Source: Flavobacterium granuli
GTDB taxonomy: Bacteria; Bacteroidota; Bacteroidia; Flavobacteriales; Flavobacteriaceae
Length of the DNA stretch: 64,000 nucleotides
Direction: 5' to 3'
NCBI RefSeq assembly: GCF_900129705.1
Contig: NZ_FQWO01000011.1
Span: 62,001-126,000 of the forward strand
Part shown: positions 26,361 through 35,348 of the stretch, one piece after another
Layout of the letters: every line of letters starts with the position of its first letter
How positions within the stretch are numbered: the first letter of the stretch is position 1
Made by a program: the position numbers and the translations under genes
Notes under the pieces: generated by a model
What the model was told of the DNA's origin: nothing
The model's database searches: none
What the model saw: the letters and a program-made list of their open reading frames with translations, nothing else

Positions 26361-26596
26361 GGGCATTGCATAGATAGCAACATTGTGCAACAAAACTTTG
26401 ATGATTGTACTTTCTAATATAATCTTTCAGTTCTTTTGGATAATTTCTCTATATAATCGTTCATGTTTTTGGCTAAATGGTAAAGTGGAAAAGCATCCTT
26501 AGATGCTATTTCTATTGTTATTGATTTTTTAAAAGTTCCTCAGCTTTTTCTAATCCAACTAAAAAATTATCGCTTTTTGAATTTGCCCGAAACAGA
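26361..26596 (-). other. Decayed coding sequence downstream of the HATPase-like remnant
   Basis: On the minus strand, protein-like fragments occur in alternating frames (NSKSDNFLVGLEKAEELLKN, and SKDAFPLYHLAKNMNDYIEKL), broken by stops and shifts. This looks like an eroded gene tail. Confidence 0.35.
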
Positions 26597-27181
26597 CTAT
26601 ATAATATTGATATATTCTTCCTTTAAATTTTCTGATAGTTTTTTGCAAATGATAAATGCAAGGTTTTGTTCAAAAGAATTCCATAGTTCATTTAATACGA
26701 TTTCATTTCTAGCTGAATTGAGATCTAAATCATTATTTCCGTTTAGGTCAAGAACGATTAACATGGGAAAAGGCCAAAGCAAAACATTCTTTTTAGCGTT
26801 AAAACTGTATTCAGGAAATAAGCCTCTGGAGTAATTTATTCCATGTATTGAAAATGACGCATTTGATTTAGTCAGTGTTTGTGTATGCGGTGTTAATTTA
26901 ATCTTACCTGTATCATTAATTTCGATTGAATCTCCTTTCTTTTTTATTTCATTAGTTTCCCAGTGCATTTGTAAGCTTAGACTATATTATTGTCCATTTA
27001 CATTCGTTTCATTTGAATGCACATCAACTTTTTCAACAGGAATTCCATTTTGTTCTACTATTCCAACTATTGCATTTCCAATATACCCGGATTCATCAAA
27101 CTCTATTGATTCTTCGCGTATATTGGCATTTTCTGTCCAGTAATAACTTTTTAATTCTGCTGCTTTTTTTTTTGCGACCAT
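26597..27181 (-). pseudogene. Possible Hsp90-like/HATPase-family gene remnant with an internal stop
   Basis: Two minus-strand frames, 27181-26987 (64 residues) and 26968-26597 (123 residues), are in the same frame and separated by a single TAA and six sense codons. They therefore look like one gene broken by a nonsense mutation. The second part has FPMLIVLDLNGNNDLDLNSARNEI and LWNSFEQNLAFIICKKLS, which resemble the middle region of Hsp90-like ATPase proteins. The family call is tentative. The N-terminal ATPase portion is not present before 27181. Confidence 0.35.
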
Positions 27182-27255
27182 AATTATATTTTTTGGTTAT
27201 ATTCGTAAAGTACAAAATCTCGGTAAGTGCTATTGAAGGTTTAGTTCAACAGTAG

Positions 27256-27434
27256 CTATAACGGATTTAGGCAATTGGCTTAAGGGAAAGATGGTTTGTC
27301 TCCGGCCGGTTTGGCTTTCAGCCTCGGGTTCTATTTGGGATTATTTGCTTCGCCTGTTCGCTAGGCTCGGGTGGCAAATCCGAAGAATGAGCTTAATTTA
27401 GTTCCAAACCGGCTGTAATGCCAGAACGTTAGGG
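27256..27434. repeat. Large imperfect palindrome resembling an integron attC site
   Basis: The outer pair is CTATAACG (27256) and CGTTAGGG (27427). An inner perfect 10-bp pair is GCCGGTTTGG (27304-27313) and CCAAACCGGC (27403-27412), with smaller repeats in the middle. The length of 179 bp and the GTTAGGG end resemble attC sites, but the core boxes deviate from RYYYAAC/GTTRRRY. A stretch of the centre (TTGCTTCGCCTGTTCGC...GCTCGGGT) recurs at 34819-34846. Confidence 0.45.
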
Positions 27435-27442
27435 CACAGGGT

Positions 27443-27476
27443 AAAAACCACACGTTAAATGGAACGTTTGGTTTTT
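27443..27476 (+). terminator. Hairpin with T-run upstream of the kinase operon
   Basis: AAAAACCACACGTT (27443-27456) pairs with AACGTTTGGTTTTT (27463-27476) with one mismatch and a 6-nt loop. It would block read-through into the kinase gene at 27568. Confidence 0.6.
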
Positions 27477-27567
27477 CTTGACAAAGGAGCCAAAGCTCAA
27501 AAATCAAAAGAGTCATTTTTACTCATGTTATGGTGGCACTTTTACAACCTTATTATAAAATTGAAAA

Positions 27568-30500
27568 ATGAATAGTAAACAATACAGCGATCTCCTATTC
27601 GACCAAGCTAAAGACTTGATTTGGATGGTTGACCATAAATTACATTTGATTTATGCCAATAAATCCTATCTCAACCTGACGAAGGAAATAGAGGGTGTGG
27701 AAAAAGAACTAAATACTTCAATTTTACAGGGAGGACTGGGTGAGGGATATATTGAAAAGTGGAAAGCTTACTACCAAAGAGCCCTTTCAGGAGATTCTTT
27801 TACAATTGAAGAACATTTCTTCCACCCATTTAACAATGAGAAACAATATGGCCAAATTTCTTTCTTGCCAATAAAAGATAAAGACGGTAATGTCCAAAGT
27901 GTAGCTTGTCGAAATACTGATGTAACGAGCATTGTTCAAGAAAATTATCAAGCTAGATCGTTGATGGAGGCTTCATTAGATGTTTTTTGTACTATTGATG
28001 AAGGGGGAAATTTTGTTTACGTAAGTGAAGGAGCAAAATCGCATTGGGGATATACAGCAGAAGAGCTTTTAAATACACCCTATGTACGGTTGGTACTAGA
28101 GGAAGATATTGCAAAAACAAACCAAACTACGGAAGCAATTATTGCAGGTCAAAAAGTAAAACCTTTTGTTAACCGATACAAAAGAAAAGATGGTAGCATA
28201 GCATATAACCTATGGTCTGCCCGCTGGGATAGAGTTTACAAGCTTATGTACTGTGTAGCAAGGGATGTAAAGGAAACGATAAAACAAAAAGAATCGTTGG
28301 AACAAAATGAGAATCGATTCAAAGCATTAGTACAGGAAGGTTCTGATTTAATTGGCATATTAGATTTAGATGGTAATTACACTTATGTTAGCCCAACAAG
28401 TACCTCTATTTTTGGGATAGTTCCTGAAAATTTTATCGGGAAAAATGCTTTCGATTTTATCCATCCGGACGATAGAGAAAAGACCTTGCAGTTTCTACAA
28501 AAAATTATGGAGGAAAAAACAGTTAAGGTTGAGCCGTTTCGCTTTCAAAATAGTAAAGGGGAATGGCGTTGGGTTGAAACAGTACTAACCAATATGCTTG
28601 ACAATATCGATGTAAAAGGCATCGTGGCCAATTCAAGGGACGTAACGGATAAAATTGACACAAGGAAACAATTGGAAGCCAATGAACTGTTTAACCGAAC
28701 GCTTCTGGAGAGCAGTCCTGATTGTTTAAAAGTAATTGATGCGGAAGGTAGAATCCAGTATATGAATCTCAATGGGTTTTGTTTAATGGAGATTGACGAT
28801 TTTACCAAATTTAAAAATAAAGAATGGTGGACGCTTTGGGGTAAGGATAATGAACTATTGGTGAAAAGTTCGGTAGAAAAAGCACTACTTGGTGAAACGG
28901 TGGAGTTTACGGCTTTTTGCCCTACAGCTAAAGGTAACCCCAAATGGTGGAACGTATTAGTGTCGCCCATAAAAAAAACAGGTGAAGACGTTAAAGAACT
29001 GCTTTCTGTATCACGTGATATTACAAAGAAAAAACAAGAAGAGCAACAACTAAAATTATTAAGCAGTGTAATAACCAACACCAACGATGCAGTATTAATT
29101 ACTGAAGCCGAACCATTTGATGAGACAGGCCACAGAATTATTTATGTAAACGAAGCGTTTACAAAAATGACTGGCTATACTGCTGAGGAAGTAATTGGTA
29201 AAACGCCACGTATTCTGCAAGGCCCTAATTCTGATTTTGAGGCTTTATCTAAGCTTGGAAAAGCTTTGCGTAATTGGGACGAATATGAAATAACTACCAT
29301 AAATTATAAAAAAAATGGAGATGAATTTTGGGTACATTTTAATGTAACACCTGTAGCGGATGAAACTGGTTGGTACACTCACTGGATAGCAATTGAAAGA
29401 GATATAACTGAACAAAAAAACAAAGAGCTGGAACTTGCTTTGTTGGCTGAAATAAGCAAAAATTTTAGTGAAGAAGATGGACTTGAAGATGCCTGTAAAA
29501 ATGTCAGTGAAAGCATACAAGCGTTCGGTAAATTCGATTTAGTTGAAATATGGTGTGTCAATCTGGAGCGAAGTCATCTACAACTATTCAGTCAGACACA
29601 TACACATAATACTGCCACAATAAATGATAACTCAACTCAAAAGTTTGTTAAAGGAAAAGGTCTTCTGGGAAAAGTTTGGCAACTGAAAGATCGACAAATA
29701 TGGGATAAGAAAACTATGAATGACCTATTTCTTCGCACAGAACTAAGCAAGCAGTTGCAGCTGAATTCAGTTGCTGGTATTCCGCTGCTTTTTCAAGAAG
29801 AGGTAATTGGCGTTTTAGTTCTGGGTTCTAATCATGATAGTCGTTTTCTTGAAAAATACAGCAACATTATTCAACGGCTTGAAAGTTTTGTGGCTTCTGA
29901 AATTAATCGCAAAAAACTGGAAGGCGATTTAAAACACTTATATAATGCAATTCCTGATATAGTAGGAATTGCCGACATACAATGCAGGTTTTTGAACATC
30001 AATAAGGCCGGTTCAGAGCTGCTTGGATACACTAAGGAAGAACTGCTTAAAAACTCTCTAAAGGACATTATTTTTCCAGAAGATTTGTTCAGGTTGTCTG
30101 ATGTTTTACAGTCGTTTCAGAACGGTATCATTAATCAAATTTTTGAAGCAAGGTTTCTCCCTAAAACGGGTCATTTTATCGTTTTGAGTGTGCAATGCGT
30201 TTTTAATCCGCAAGAAGAATTAATATACATATCGGCCAAAGACATTACAGAAGAAAACAAACTGAGAAATCTGAATACACAAACCAACAAAATAGCTAAA
30301 ATAGGTTCATGGGAAGTAGATTTTGAACAGAACAAGGCTTTTTGGTCTGATATGGTACACCAGCTACACGAAACCGATTCGAAAAACTTTTCACCTGATC
30401 TTGCTATGTCTATCAATTTCTACCGTGAAGATTTTCGTCCTATGATTACCAATTTGATCAGTAAAAGCTTAGAAGATGGCTCAGAGTTTGATTTTGAAGC

Positions 30501-33198
30501 AGTAATCGTTACAAATAATAAAAGAGAGCGATGGGTAAGAGCCATTGGCAAAGTGGAAAGGTTCAATGGGATAACGAAACGAATTTCCGGCAGTTTGCAG
30601 GATATTTCAGAAATTAAAGAAACCGAATTTCGTCTACAATCGCTATCCAATAATTTACCAGGTGTTGTATTTCAATTTTATCTGTACCCCGATGGTAGAG
30701 ATAAACTTAAACGTGTGAGTAGTGGAGCAAAAAATATTTGGGGCTTTACTGCCGAAGAGGCAATGCAAAACAATGAGCAAATTTGGAAACAGATTGAAAA
30801 AGGAGGGAGTTTAGAAGAACATAAAAAAAGTATTGCTCAATCAATTGAAACTAAATCACTTTGGAAAAACAAGTGGAAATATGTAATGCCTAATAATGAA
30901 ATTAAAACCCATTTAGGCTATGGTACTCCAAGTTTTCTTGTAGATGGTACTGTTGTATTTAACTCTGTTATTCTGGATGTAACAGAAGAAACAAAACGAG
31001 ATGAGTTGTTAGATCAAACCTCTCAGATGGCCCGAATCGGTAGTTGGGAAGTAGATTTAATTAACCAGAATGGTGACACTATGTACTGGTCATCAATGAC
31101 CAAGGCAATAATGGAATGTGATATCAACTATAATCCATCCCTTACTAGTGGTTTTGAATTTTATACGGAGGAAAGTAAACAACGTATTCTAGAGGCCATA
31201 AATAAACTAATTAAAGAAGGAATCAACTTTGATGAAGAACTGTTATTGATTACGGCCAGGGGCAATGAACGATGGGTGCGCTGTATAGGACAAAGTGAAC
31301 GAGTGGATAATATATGCACCAAAATTTTCGGAAGTTTGCAGGATATCCATGATAAAAAAGTGGTAGAAGAACAATTAGTTCAGGCACTTAATGATAAAAA
31401 CAGAATTTTAGAACGCATAACAGAGGCATTTGTTGCCTTAGATAGCGATTGGCGCTATACTTATATGAATAAAAAGGCGGGAGAAATTTTCAATCTAAAC
31501 CCGAAAGAAATGACTGGTAAGCATATCTGGACAGAATTTCCTGAGGGACTCAATAAGCCTTTTCATTTAGCTTATGAGAGAGCAATGGCAACTCAACAGT
31601 ATATTTATTTTGAAGAGTATTATGAGCCGAATGATTTATGGTTCGAAAACCACATTTATCCATCTTCCAACGGACTGTCTATTTTCTTTAGAGATATTAC
31701 CGAAAGAAAACGAAGTGAAAAACAATTGGCAAAAGCTTACGAAGAAAAAAATAATATTCTGGAAAGTATTGGTGATGCGTTCTTTACTGTAAGTAATGAC
31801 TGGATAGTTACATATTGGAACAAACAGGCTGAAAAGTTTTTAGGGCTTGCAAAGGAATTTATACTTGGAAAAAATCTTTGGGAAGTTTATTCTGACGCTA
31901 TTGATTCTGATTTTTATAGACAATATCATTATGCATTAAAAACTGGTGAAAAGGTACGTTTTGAAGAGAAATATGAAACGTTGGGTAAATGGTTTGAAGT
32001 GAATGCTTATCCATCTGCAACTGGTCTTTCCATTTATTTTGCTGATGTTACCCTTAGAAAAGAAGCTGATGAACGTTTAATACAAGCCAACGAACGTTTT
32101 GAAAAAGTCACAGAGGCAACCAATGATGCCATATGGGACTGGGATATAGTAAATGATCAATTTTATAGATCTGATAATATCTATAAGTTTTTTGGAAGTA
32201 ATACCTCCCGGGAGTTAAAAAGAGAACAATTTTGGCAGGATAAATTTCATCCGGATGATATCCAAAAGTTAAAAGAAAGTATCGAGAAATCAATAATTGA
32301 CCCGAAAATAAATCGTTGGGAAGCAGAGTATAGAGTAATTGATGATAATGAAAATATTGTTCATGTCATCGACAGAGGATTAATTATAAGGAAAAATAAG
32401 GGTAAAGCTATCAGAATGATAGGTGCAATGACTGATGTTTCTGAAAGTAAAAGACAAGAAGAAAAGTTATTAGAAATCAATCAAAAATTGGAGACTCAAA
32501 CTAAAGAACTGCAAAGATCTAATGAAGAACTGGAGCAATTTGCTTTTATAACTTCTCATGATTTGCAGGAACCACTCAGGATGATCACTAGTTTTATGGA
32601 TCAATTGAAAAGGAAATATGCTGATCAACTTGATGATAAGGCACTACAGTACATTCATTATGCCACTGATGGAGCCAAGCGAATGAAACAAATCATACTG
32701 GATCTATTGCTTTATTCCAGAGCCAACAGCCCTACTGAACAAAAAGAACCTATAAAGCTGAATGAAATATTATCAGAGTTTTTACTGCTAAGAAGAAAGT
32801 TAATAGAAGAAAAGAATGCTATAATAAGTTATGATGACCTTCCTGTTTTGGTCACTTATAAGGCTGCTGTTACACAAATATTCCATTGCTTATTGGATAA
32901 CGCATTAAAATATTGTAAAGAGAATATGCCACCAATTATAGATGTTCGTGTAAGAGAAAAAGGTGATTTCTATGAGTTTGCAATAAAAGACAATGGTATA
33001 GGGATAGATGAAAGATTTTATGAAAAAATATTCATAATTTTCCAAAGATTACATAACAGGAAAGATTATGAAGGGACAGGCATTGGATTGTCTGTAACAA
33101 AGCGTAGCGTGGAGTTTCTTGGAGGTGAAATTAGGCTTGAATCAAAAGTGGGAGAAGGGACAACGTTTTATTTCACAATTTTAAAAACTAAAAATTAG
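27568..33198 (+). CDS. Giant multi-PAS/GAF sensor histidine kinase
   Basis: 1876 residues, no signal peptide and no membrane helix, so cytoplasmic. I count about twelve PAS/PAC units: five before and about seven after a GAF domain at about 635-800. The fifth PAS (about 495-625) is LOV-like (GYTAEEVIGKTPRILQGPNSD), but Pro547 replaces the flavin-reactive Cys, so it should not be a LOV photosensor. The HisKA domain has phospho-accepting His1664 in ITSHDLQEPLRM. The HATPase has N-box DNALKY (about 1777), G1 DNGIGI (about 1808) and G2 GTGIGL (about 1836), all intact. The DHp type is the phytochrome/Cph1-like SHDLQEPLR class, whose partners are stand-alone receivers. Three receiver genes follow within 5 bp or overlapping, so they form one operon. 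The stimulus is unknown. Confidence 0.95.
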   Translation: MNSKQYSDLLFDQAKDLIWMVDHKLHLIYANKSYLNLTKEIEGVEKELNTSILQGGLGEGYIEKWKAYYQRALSGDSFTIEEHFFHPFNNEKQYGQISFLPIKDKDGNVQSVACRNTDVTSIVQENYQARSLMEASLDVFCTIDEGGNFVYVSEGAKSHWGYTAEELLNTPYVRLVLEEDIAKTNQTTEAIIAGQKVKPFVNRYKRKDGSIAYNLWSARWDRVYKLMYCVARDVKETIKQKESLEQNENRFKALVQEGSDLIGILDLDGNYTYVSPTSTSIFGIVPENFIGKNAFDFIHPDDREKTLQFLQKIMEEKTVKVEPFRFQNSKGEWRWVETVLTNMLDNIDVKGIVANSRDVTDKIDTRKQLEANELFNRTLLESSPDCLKVIDAEGRIQYMNLNGFCLMEIDDFTKFKNKEWWTLWGKDNELLVKSSVEKALLGETVEFTAFCPTAKGNPKWWNVLVSPIKKTGEDVKELLSVSRDITKKKQEEQQLKLLSSVITNTNDAVLITEAEPFDETGHRIIYVNEAFTKMTGYTAEEVIGKTPRILQGPNSDFEALSKLGKALRNWDEYEITTINYKKNGDEFWVHFNVTPVADETGWYTHWIAIERDITEQKNKELELALLAEISKNFSEEDGLEDACKNVSESIQAFGKFDLVEIWCVNLERSHLQLFSQTHTHNTATINDNSTQKFVKGKGLLGKVWQLKDRQIWDKKTMNDLFLRTELSKQLQLNSVAGIPLLFQEEVIGVLVLGSNHDSRFLEKYSNIIQRLESFVASEINRKKLEGDLKHLYNAIPDIVGIADIQCRFLNINKAGSELLGYTKEELLKNSLKDIIFPEDLFRLSDVLQSFQNGIINQIFEARFLPKTGHFIVLSVQCVFNPQEELIYISAKDITEENKLRNLNTQTNKIAKIGSWEVDFEQNKAFWSDMVHQLHETDSKNFSPDLAMSINFYREDFRPMITNLISKSLEDGSEFDFEAVIVTNNKRERWVRAIGKVERFNGITKRISGSLQDISEIKETEFRLQSLSNNLPGVVFQFYLYPDGRDKLKRVSSGAKNIWGFTAEEAMQNNEQIWKQIEKGGSLEEHKKSIAQSIETKSLWKNKWKYVMPNNEIKTHLGYGTPSFLVDGTVVFNSVILDVTEETKRDELLDQTSQMARIGSWEVDLINQNGDTMYWSSMTKAIMECDINYNPSLTSGFEFYTEESKQRILEAINKLIKEGINFDEELLLITARGNERWVRCIGQSERVDNICTKIFGSLQDIHDKKVVEEQLVQALNDKNRILERITEAFVALDSDWRYTYMNKKAGEIFNLNPKEMTGKHIWTEFPEGLNKPFHLAYERAMATQQYIYFEEYYEPNDLWFENHIYPSSNGLSIFFRDITERKRSEKQLAKAYEEKNNILESIGDAFFTVSNDWIVTYWNKQAEKFLGLAKEFILGKNLWEVYSDAIDSDFYRQYHYALKTGEKVRFEEKYETLGKWFEVNAYPSATGLSIYFADVTLRKEADERLIQANERFEKVTEATNDAIWDWDIVNDQFYRSDNIYKFFGSNTSRELKREQFWQDKFHPDDIQKLKESIEKSIIDPKINRWEAEYRVIDDNENIVHVIDRGLIIRKNKGKAIRMIGAMTDVSESKRQEEKLLEINQKLETQTKELQRSNEELEQFAFITSHDLQEPLRMITSFMDQLKRKYADQLDDKALQYIHYATDGAKRMKQIILDLLLYSRANSPTEQKEPIKLNEILSEFLLLRRKLIEEKNAIISYDDLPVLVTYKAAVTQIFHCLLDNALKYCKENMPPIIDVRVREKGDFYEFAIKDNGIGIDERFYEKIFIIFQRLHNRKDYEGTGIGLSVTKRSVEFLGGEIRLESKVGEGTTFYFTILKTKN

Positions 33199-33203
33199 AC
33201 ACT

Positions 33204-33644
33204 ATGAATACAAATAATTTGAAATTAGCACATATTCTTCTTGTAGAGGACAATGAGGGTGATGTTTTACTCACACTCGATGCTTTTGAAGAGAGTAAGT
33301 TTCAAACTCAGGTCAGTGTAACTAGAAATGGACAAGAGGCATTAGACTTCCTTTATTGTAAAGGGGATTTTTCAGACGCACTAAAACCTGACTTGATTCT
33401 CCTGGATATTAACATCCCAATATTGAGTGGTCATGAAGTGTTGGCCATAATTAAGCAAGATGAATACTTAAAAAAAATTCCTGTCATCATGCTGACCACA
33501 TCTTCTTGTCAAGGGGATATAGAAAAGGCATATAATAAATATTGCAACAGTTATATTCAAAAGCCTTTGGAAATGGAAGAATTTATCAAGGCAGTTCTAA
33601 AAATTGAAGAATTTTGGCTTCAGCTAACAACACTTTCTAAATGA
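33204..33644 (+). CDS. Single-domain response regulator (Rcp1/CheY-like)
   Basis: 146 residues, a receiver domain only. The acidic pocket LVEDNEGD, phospho-acceptor Asp in LILLDINIP, Thr in MLTTSS and Lys in YIQKP are all present. The EDNEGD / LDINIP pattern is that of Rcp1-type receivers paired with SHDLQEPLR kinases. It starts 5 bp after the kinase stop and overlaps the next gene by 4 bp (ATGA), so expression is translationally coupled. No output domain exists, so it probably passes phosphate on or acts by protein contact. Confidence 0.95.
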   Translation: MNTNNLKLAHILLVEDNEGDVLLTLDAFEESKFQTQVSVTRNGQEALDFLYCKGDFSDALKPDLILLDINIPILSGHEVLAIIKQDEYLKKIPVIMLTTSSCQGDIEKAYNKYCNSYIQKPLEMEEFIKAVLKIEEFWLQLTTLSK

Positions 33645-34297
33645 AAAAATATCAAGAAATCAAAAGAACATTATCTGTGCTTGTTCTAGAGGATAATGAT
33701 GGTGATTTTGTATTAATTGAAGATTACCTTATAGAAACATTTAGAACTGTTCAAATAAAAAGATGTAAGACTTTTAGTGACTATAAAGAATTTACAGATA
33801 ATCCAACGAAAGATAACATTAACTTAATACTTCTAGATTTACATTTACCTGACTTATCAGGTTTAGAGTTAATTCAAAAAATAATTGCTGAGAATGTGCA
33901 GGTGCCCGTTATCATTTTAACGGGTTATACCGATCTTTACTTAGCTAAAGATAGTCTTAAACTAGGGATAGATGATTTTTTGGTTAAAGATGAAGTAACA
34001 CCCAGTATTCTTCATAAGAGTATTGAATTTGCATTTAGTAGAAGTCAATATGTTATGCATATCGAAGCACAAAATGAAAAACTCAGGAAAATTGCATGGA
34101 CACAGTCTCATGTAGTAAGAGCCCCTTTAGCACGGATATTGGGTATTATCAATTTGATTGAAACCGAGAAAGAGAAACTCGATGATTTGATGTTTTGGCT
34201 AAAGCAACTTAGAATTTCATCAAATGAAATGGATGCTGTTGTAAAAAAGATCACAGAAGAAGCTCAAGAAATCCAATTGAATAACAATGTTGAATAA
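33641..34297 (+). CDS. Receiver domain fused to a kinase-like DHp helix pair without ATPase domain
   Basis: 218 residues. The N-terminal receiver (about 10-130) has LVLEDNDGD, acceptor Asp66 in LILLDLHLP, Thr94 and Lys116. It is followed by a helix (EAQNEKLRKIAWTQSHVVRA) and LARILGIINLIE, which is an H-box like that of histidine kinases, with candidate His157. A second helix (about 180-215) completes a DHp-like hairpin, and the protein ends there with no HATPase domain. This could be a phosphotransfer protein in a phosphorelay, or a dimerising regulator of the large kinase. It overlaps both neighbours (4 bp and 11 bp), so it belongs to the same operon. The WTQSHVVRAPLARI class occurs in full kinases of Bacteroidota. 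Confidence 0.88.
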   Translation: MKKYQEIKRTLSVLVLEDNDGDFVLIEDYLIETFRTVQIKRCKTFSDYKEFTDNPTKDNINLILLDLHLPDLSGLELIQKIIAENVQVPVIILTGYTDLYLAKDSLKLGIDDFLVKDEVTPSILHKSIEFAFSRSQYVMHIEAQNEKLRKIAWTQSHVVRAPLARILGIINLIETEKEKLDDLMFWLKQLRISSNEMDAVVKKITEEAQEIQLNNNVE

Positions 34298-34691
34298 AAC
34301 GATATACATAATTGATGACGATCCGATTGTTCGTTTTATCATTGAAAAAATGATGAGTAAAATGGATAGTACTTTGATATTTATTCATTGTGAAAACGGC
34401 AAAGTTGGTTTGGAAAAATTAAATGGGCATCAAGGAGAATTTTCTAAATGTATTATTCTTTTAGACCTAAACATGCCTTTGTTGGATGGGTGGGGATTTT
34501 TAGATGAAATACAATCACGAAAGCTTAATGATTACAAAAATGTAGCCTTGTATATTTTGTCATCATCTACAGACAAACCAGATATTGAAAGGTCCAAAAA
34601 ATACTCAATTGTTAAAAAATTTTATCACAAACCACTATCCATTGCTGATATTACCGAAATATTGGATATGCACATAAAACCTGCAGTTTAA
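34287..34691 (+). CDS. Single-domain response regulator
   Basis: 134 residues, receiver only. IYIIDDDPIVRFI gives the acidic pair, IILLDLNMPLLDGW the phospho-acceptor Asp, YILSSST the switch Ser/Thr, and YHKPL the Lys. It is the last gene of the kinase operon and overlaps the previous one by 11 bp. With an initial kinase, two receivers and an orphan DHp domain, the operon could encode a four-step relay: His, Asp, His, Asp. No DNA-binding output is encoded here, so the target must be elsewhere or be a protein. Confidence 0.95.
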   Translation: MLNKTIYIIDDDPIVRFIIEKMMSKMDSTLIFIHCENGKVGLEKLNGHQGEFSKCIILLDLNMPLLDGWGFLDEIQSRKLNDYKNVALYILSSSTDKPDIERSKKYSIVKKFYHKPLSIADITEILDMHIKPAV

Positions 34692-34846
34692 AGTTAAGCT
34701 ACATTTTTGTAATTAATTTGATTGTTAAATTCTTCAATACTTGCATAATTCAAAGTAGACCCGAGCGTAAAATAGGCAAATCAATGTCTTTTTTTTTGTT
34801 GTATCCAGTTTCAATGTATTGCTTCGTCTGTTGGCTGTGCTCGGGT

Positions 34847-34922
34847 CAAAGATTTGAAGAAGCTTACCGCTACAGCATTATCCCAACAATTTCCTTTACG
34901 ACTCAGTTCAACAAATAAATCA
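34847..34922 (-). pseudogene. IS3-family OrfB scrap
   Basis: The minus strand reads LSRKGNCWDNAVAVSFFKSL, matching the strongly conserved SRKGNCWDNAVAESFFKSLK segment of IS3-family integrase-type transposases. Everything else of the element is missing. The scrap ends at 34847, where similarity to the centre of the 27256-27434 repeat begins. Confidence 0.75.
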
Positions 34923-34975
34923 TCATTAATACTGTAATTAACAGATGAAAAAAAGTAGTTTTTAATAAAAAATGC

Positions 34976-35052
34976 AGGTGGTCATTTTACTTCGGAACTG
35001 GTGGTCAATTTAAATTGGAATAGGGTGGTCAATTTGACCGGTTTTTTCACCT
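34976..35052 (+). mobile_element. IS21-family end, isolated
   Basis: Three degenerate repeats (AGGTGGTCATTTTACTT, TGGTGGTCAATTTAAATT, AGGGTGGTCAATTTGACC) are followed by GGTTTTTTCACCTTA. This right part is nearly identical to 25560-25596. The sequence just left (GAAAAAAAGTAGTTTTTAATAA, written without its flanks) also matches the region before 25512, but no istA frame remains. Confidence 0.7.
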
Positions 35053-35251
35053 TAATCAAGTACGTTTCTAACTACAGTTTTCTATACCTTGATAAACAAA
35101 GAAAAAAAACTCTCTATGTATCCCTTGCTTAGCAGAAGAAAAATAATTGCCGTACATCAATAAATTCACCAGAGTTTCTCTGATGAGGGTAGTTGAAAGT
35201 TCTTTATCAAAACCTAAAGCGGGGCTTATTCTCAATGAATTATTAATTGTA
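35053..35251. other. Intergenic, no gene seen
   Basis: Short open frames only. A 62-codon frame at 35147 has no family resemblance and crosses the terminator, so I do not call it. Confidence 0.4.
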
Positions 35252-35289
35252 AATAAAAAAAGGGTTAGACTTTATAAAAAATCTAACCC
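35252..35289 (-). terminator. Rho-independent terminator of the minus-strand peptidase operon
   Basis: GGGTTAGA (35262-35269) pairs with TCTAACCC (35282-35289). Read on the minus strand it is followed by TTTTTTTATTTA. It lies 60 bp after the M16 stop. Confidence 0.8.
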
Positions 35290-35348
35290 AAGTTTTAATA
35301 ACTTAGACACATTTAAGGCAGTGACTTTATTTTAAAGGTCAACTCATT

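Noticed and set aside
27256..27434. Canonical integron attC
   Set aside because: Core boxes do not fit RYYYAAC/GTTRRRY exactly and no integrase is in the window; kept only as attC-like.
28545..30650. Several minus-strand frames inside the large kinase gene
   Set aside because: Ser/Leu-rich antisense shadows of PAS-coding sequence with no independent support.
35147..35335. 62-codon plus-strand frame
   Set aside because: No family resemblance, no promoter, and it runs through the terminator of the opposite operon.
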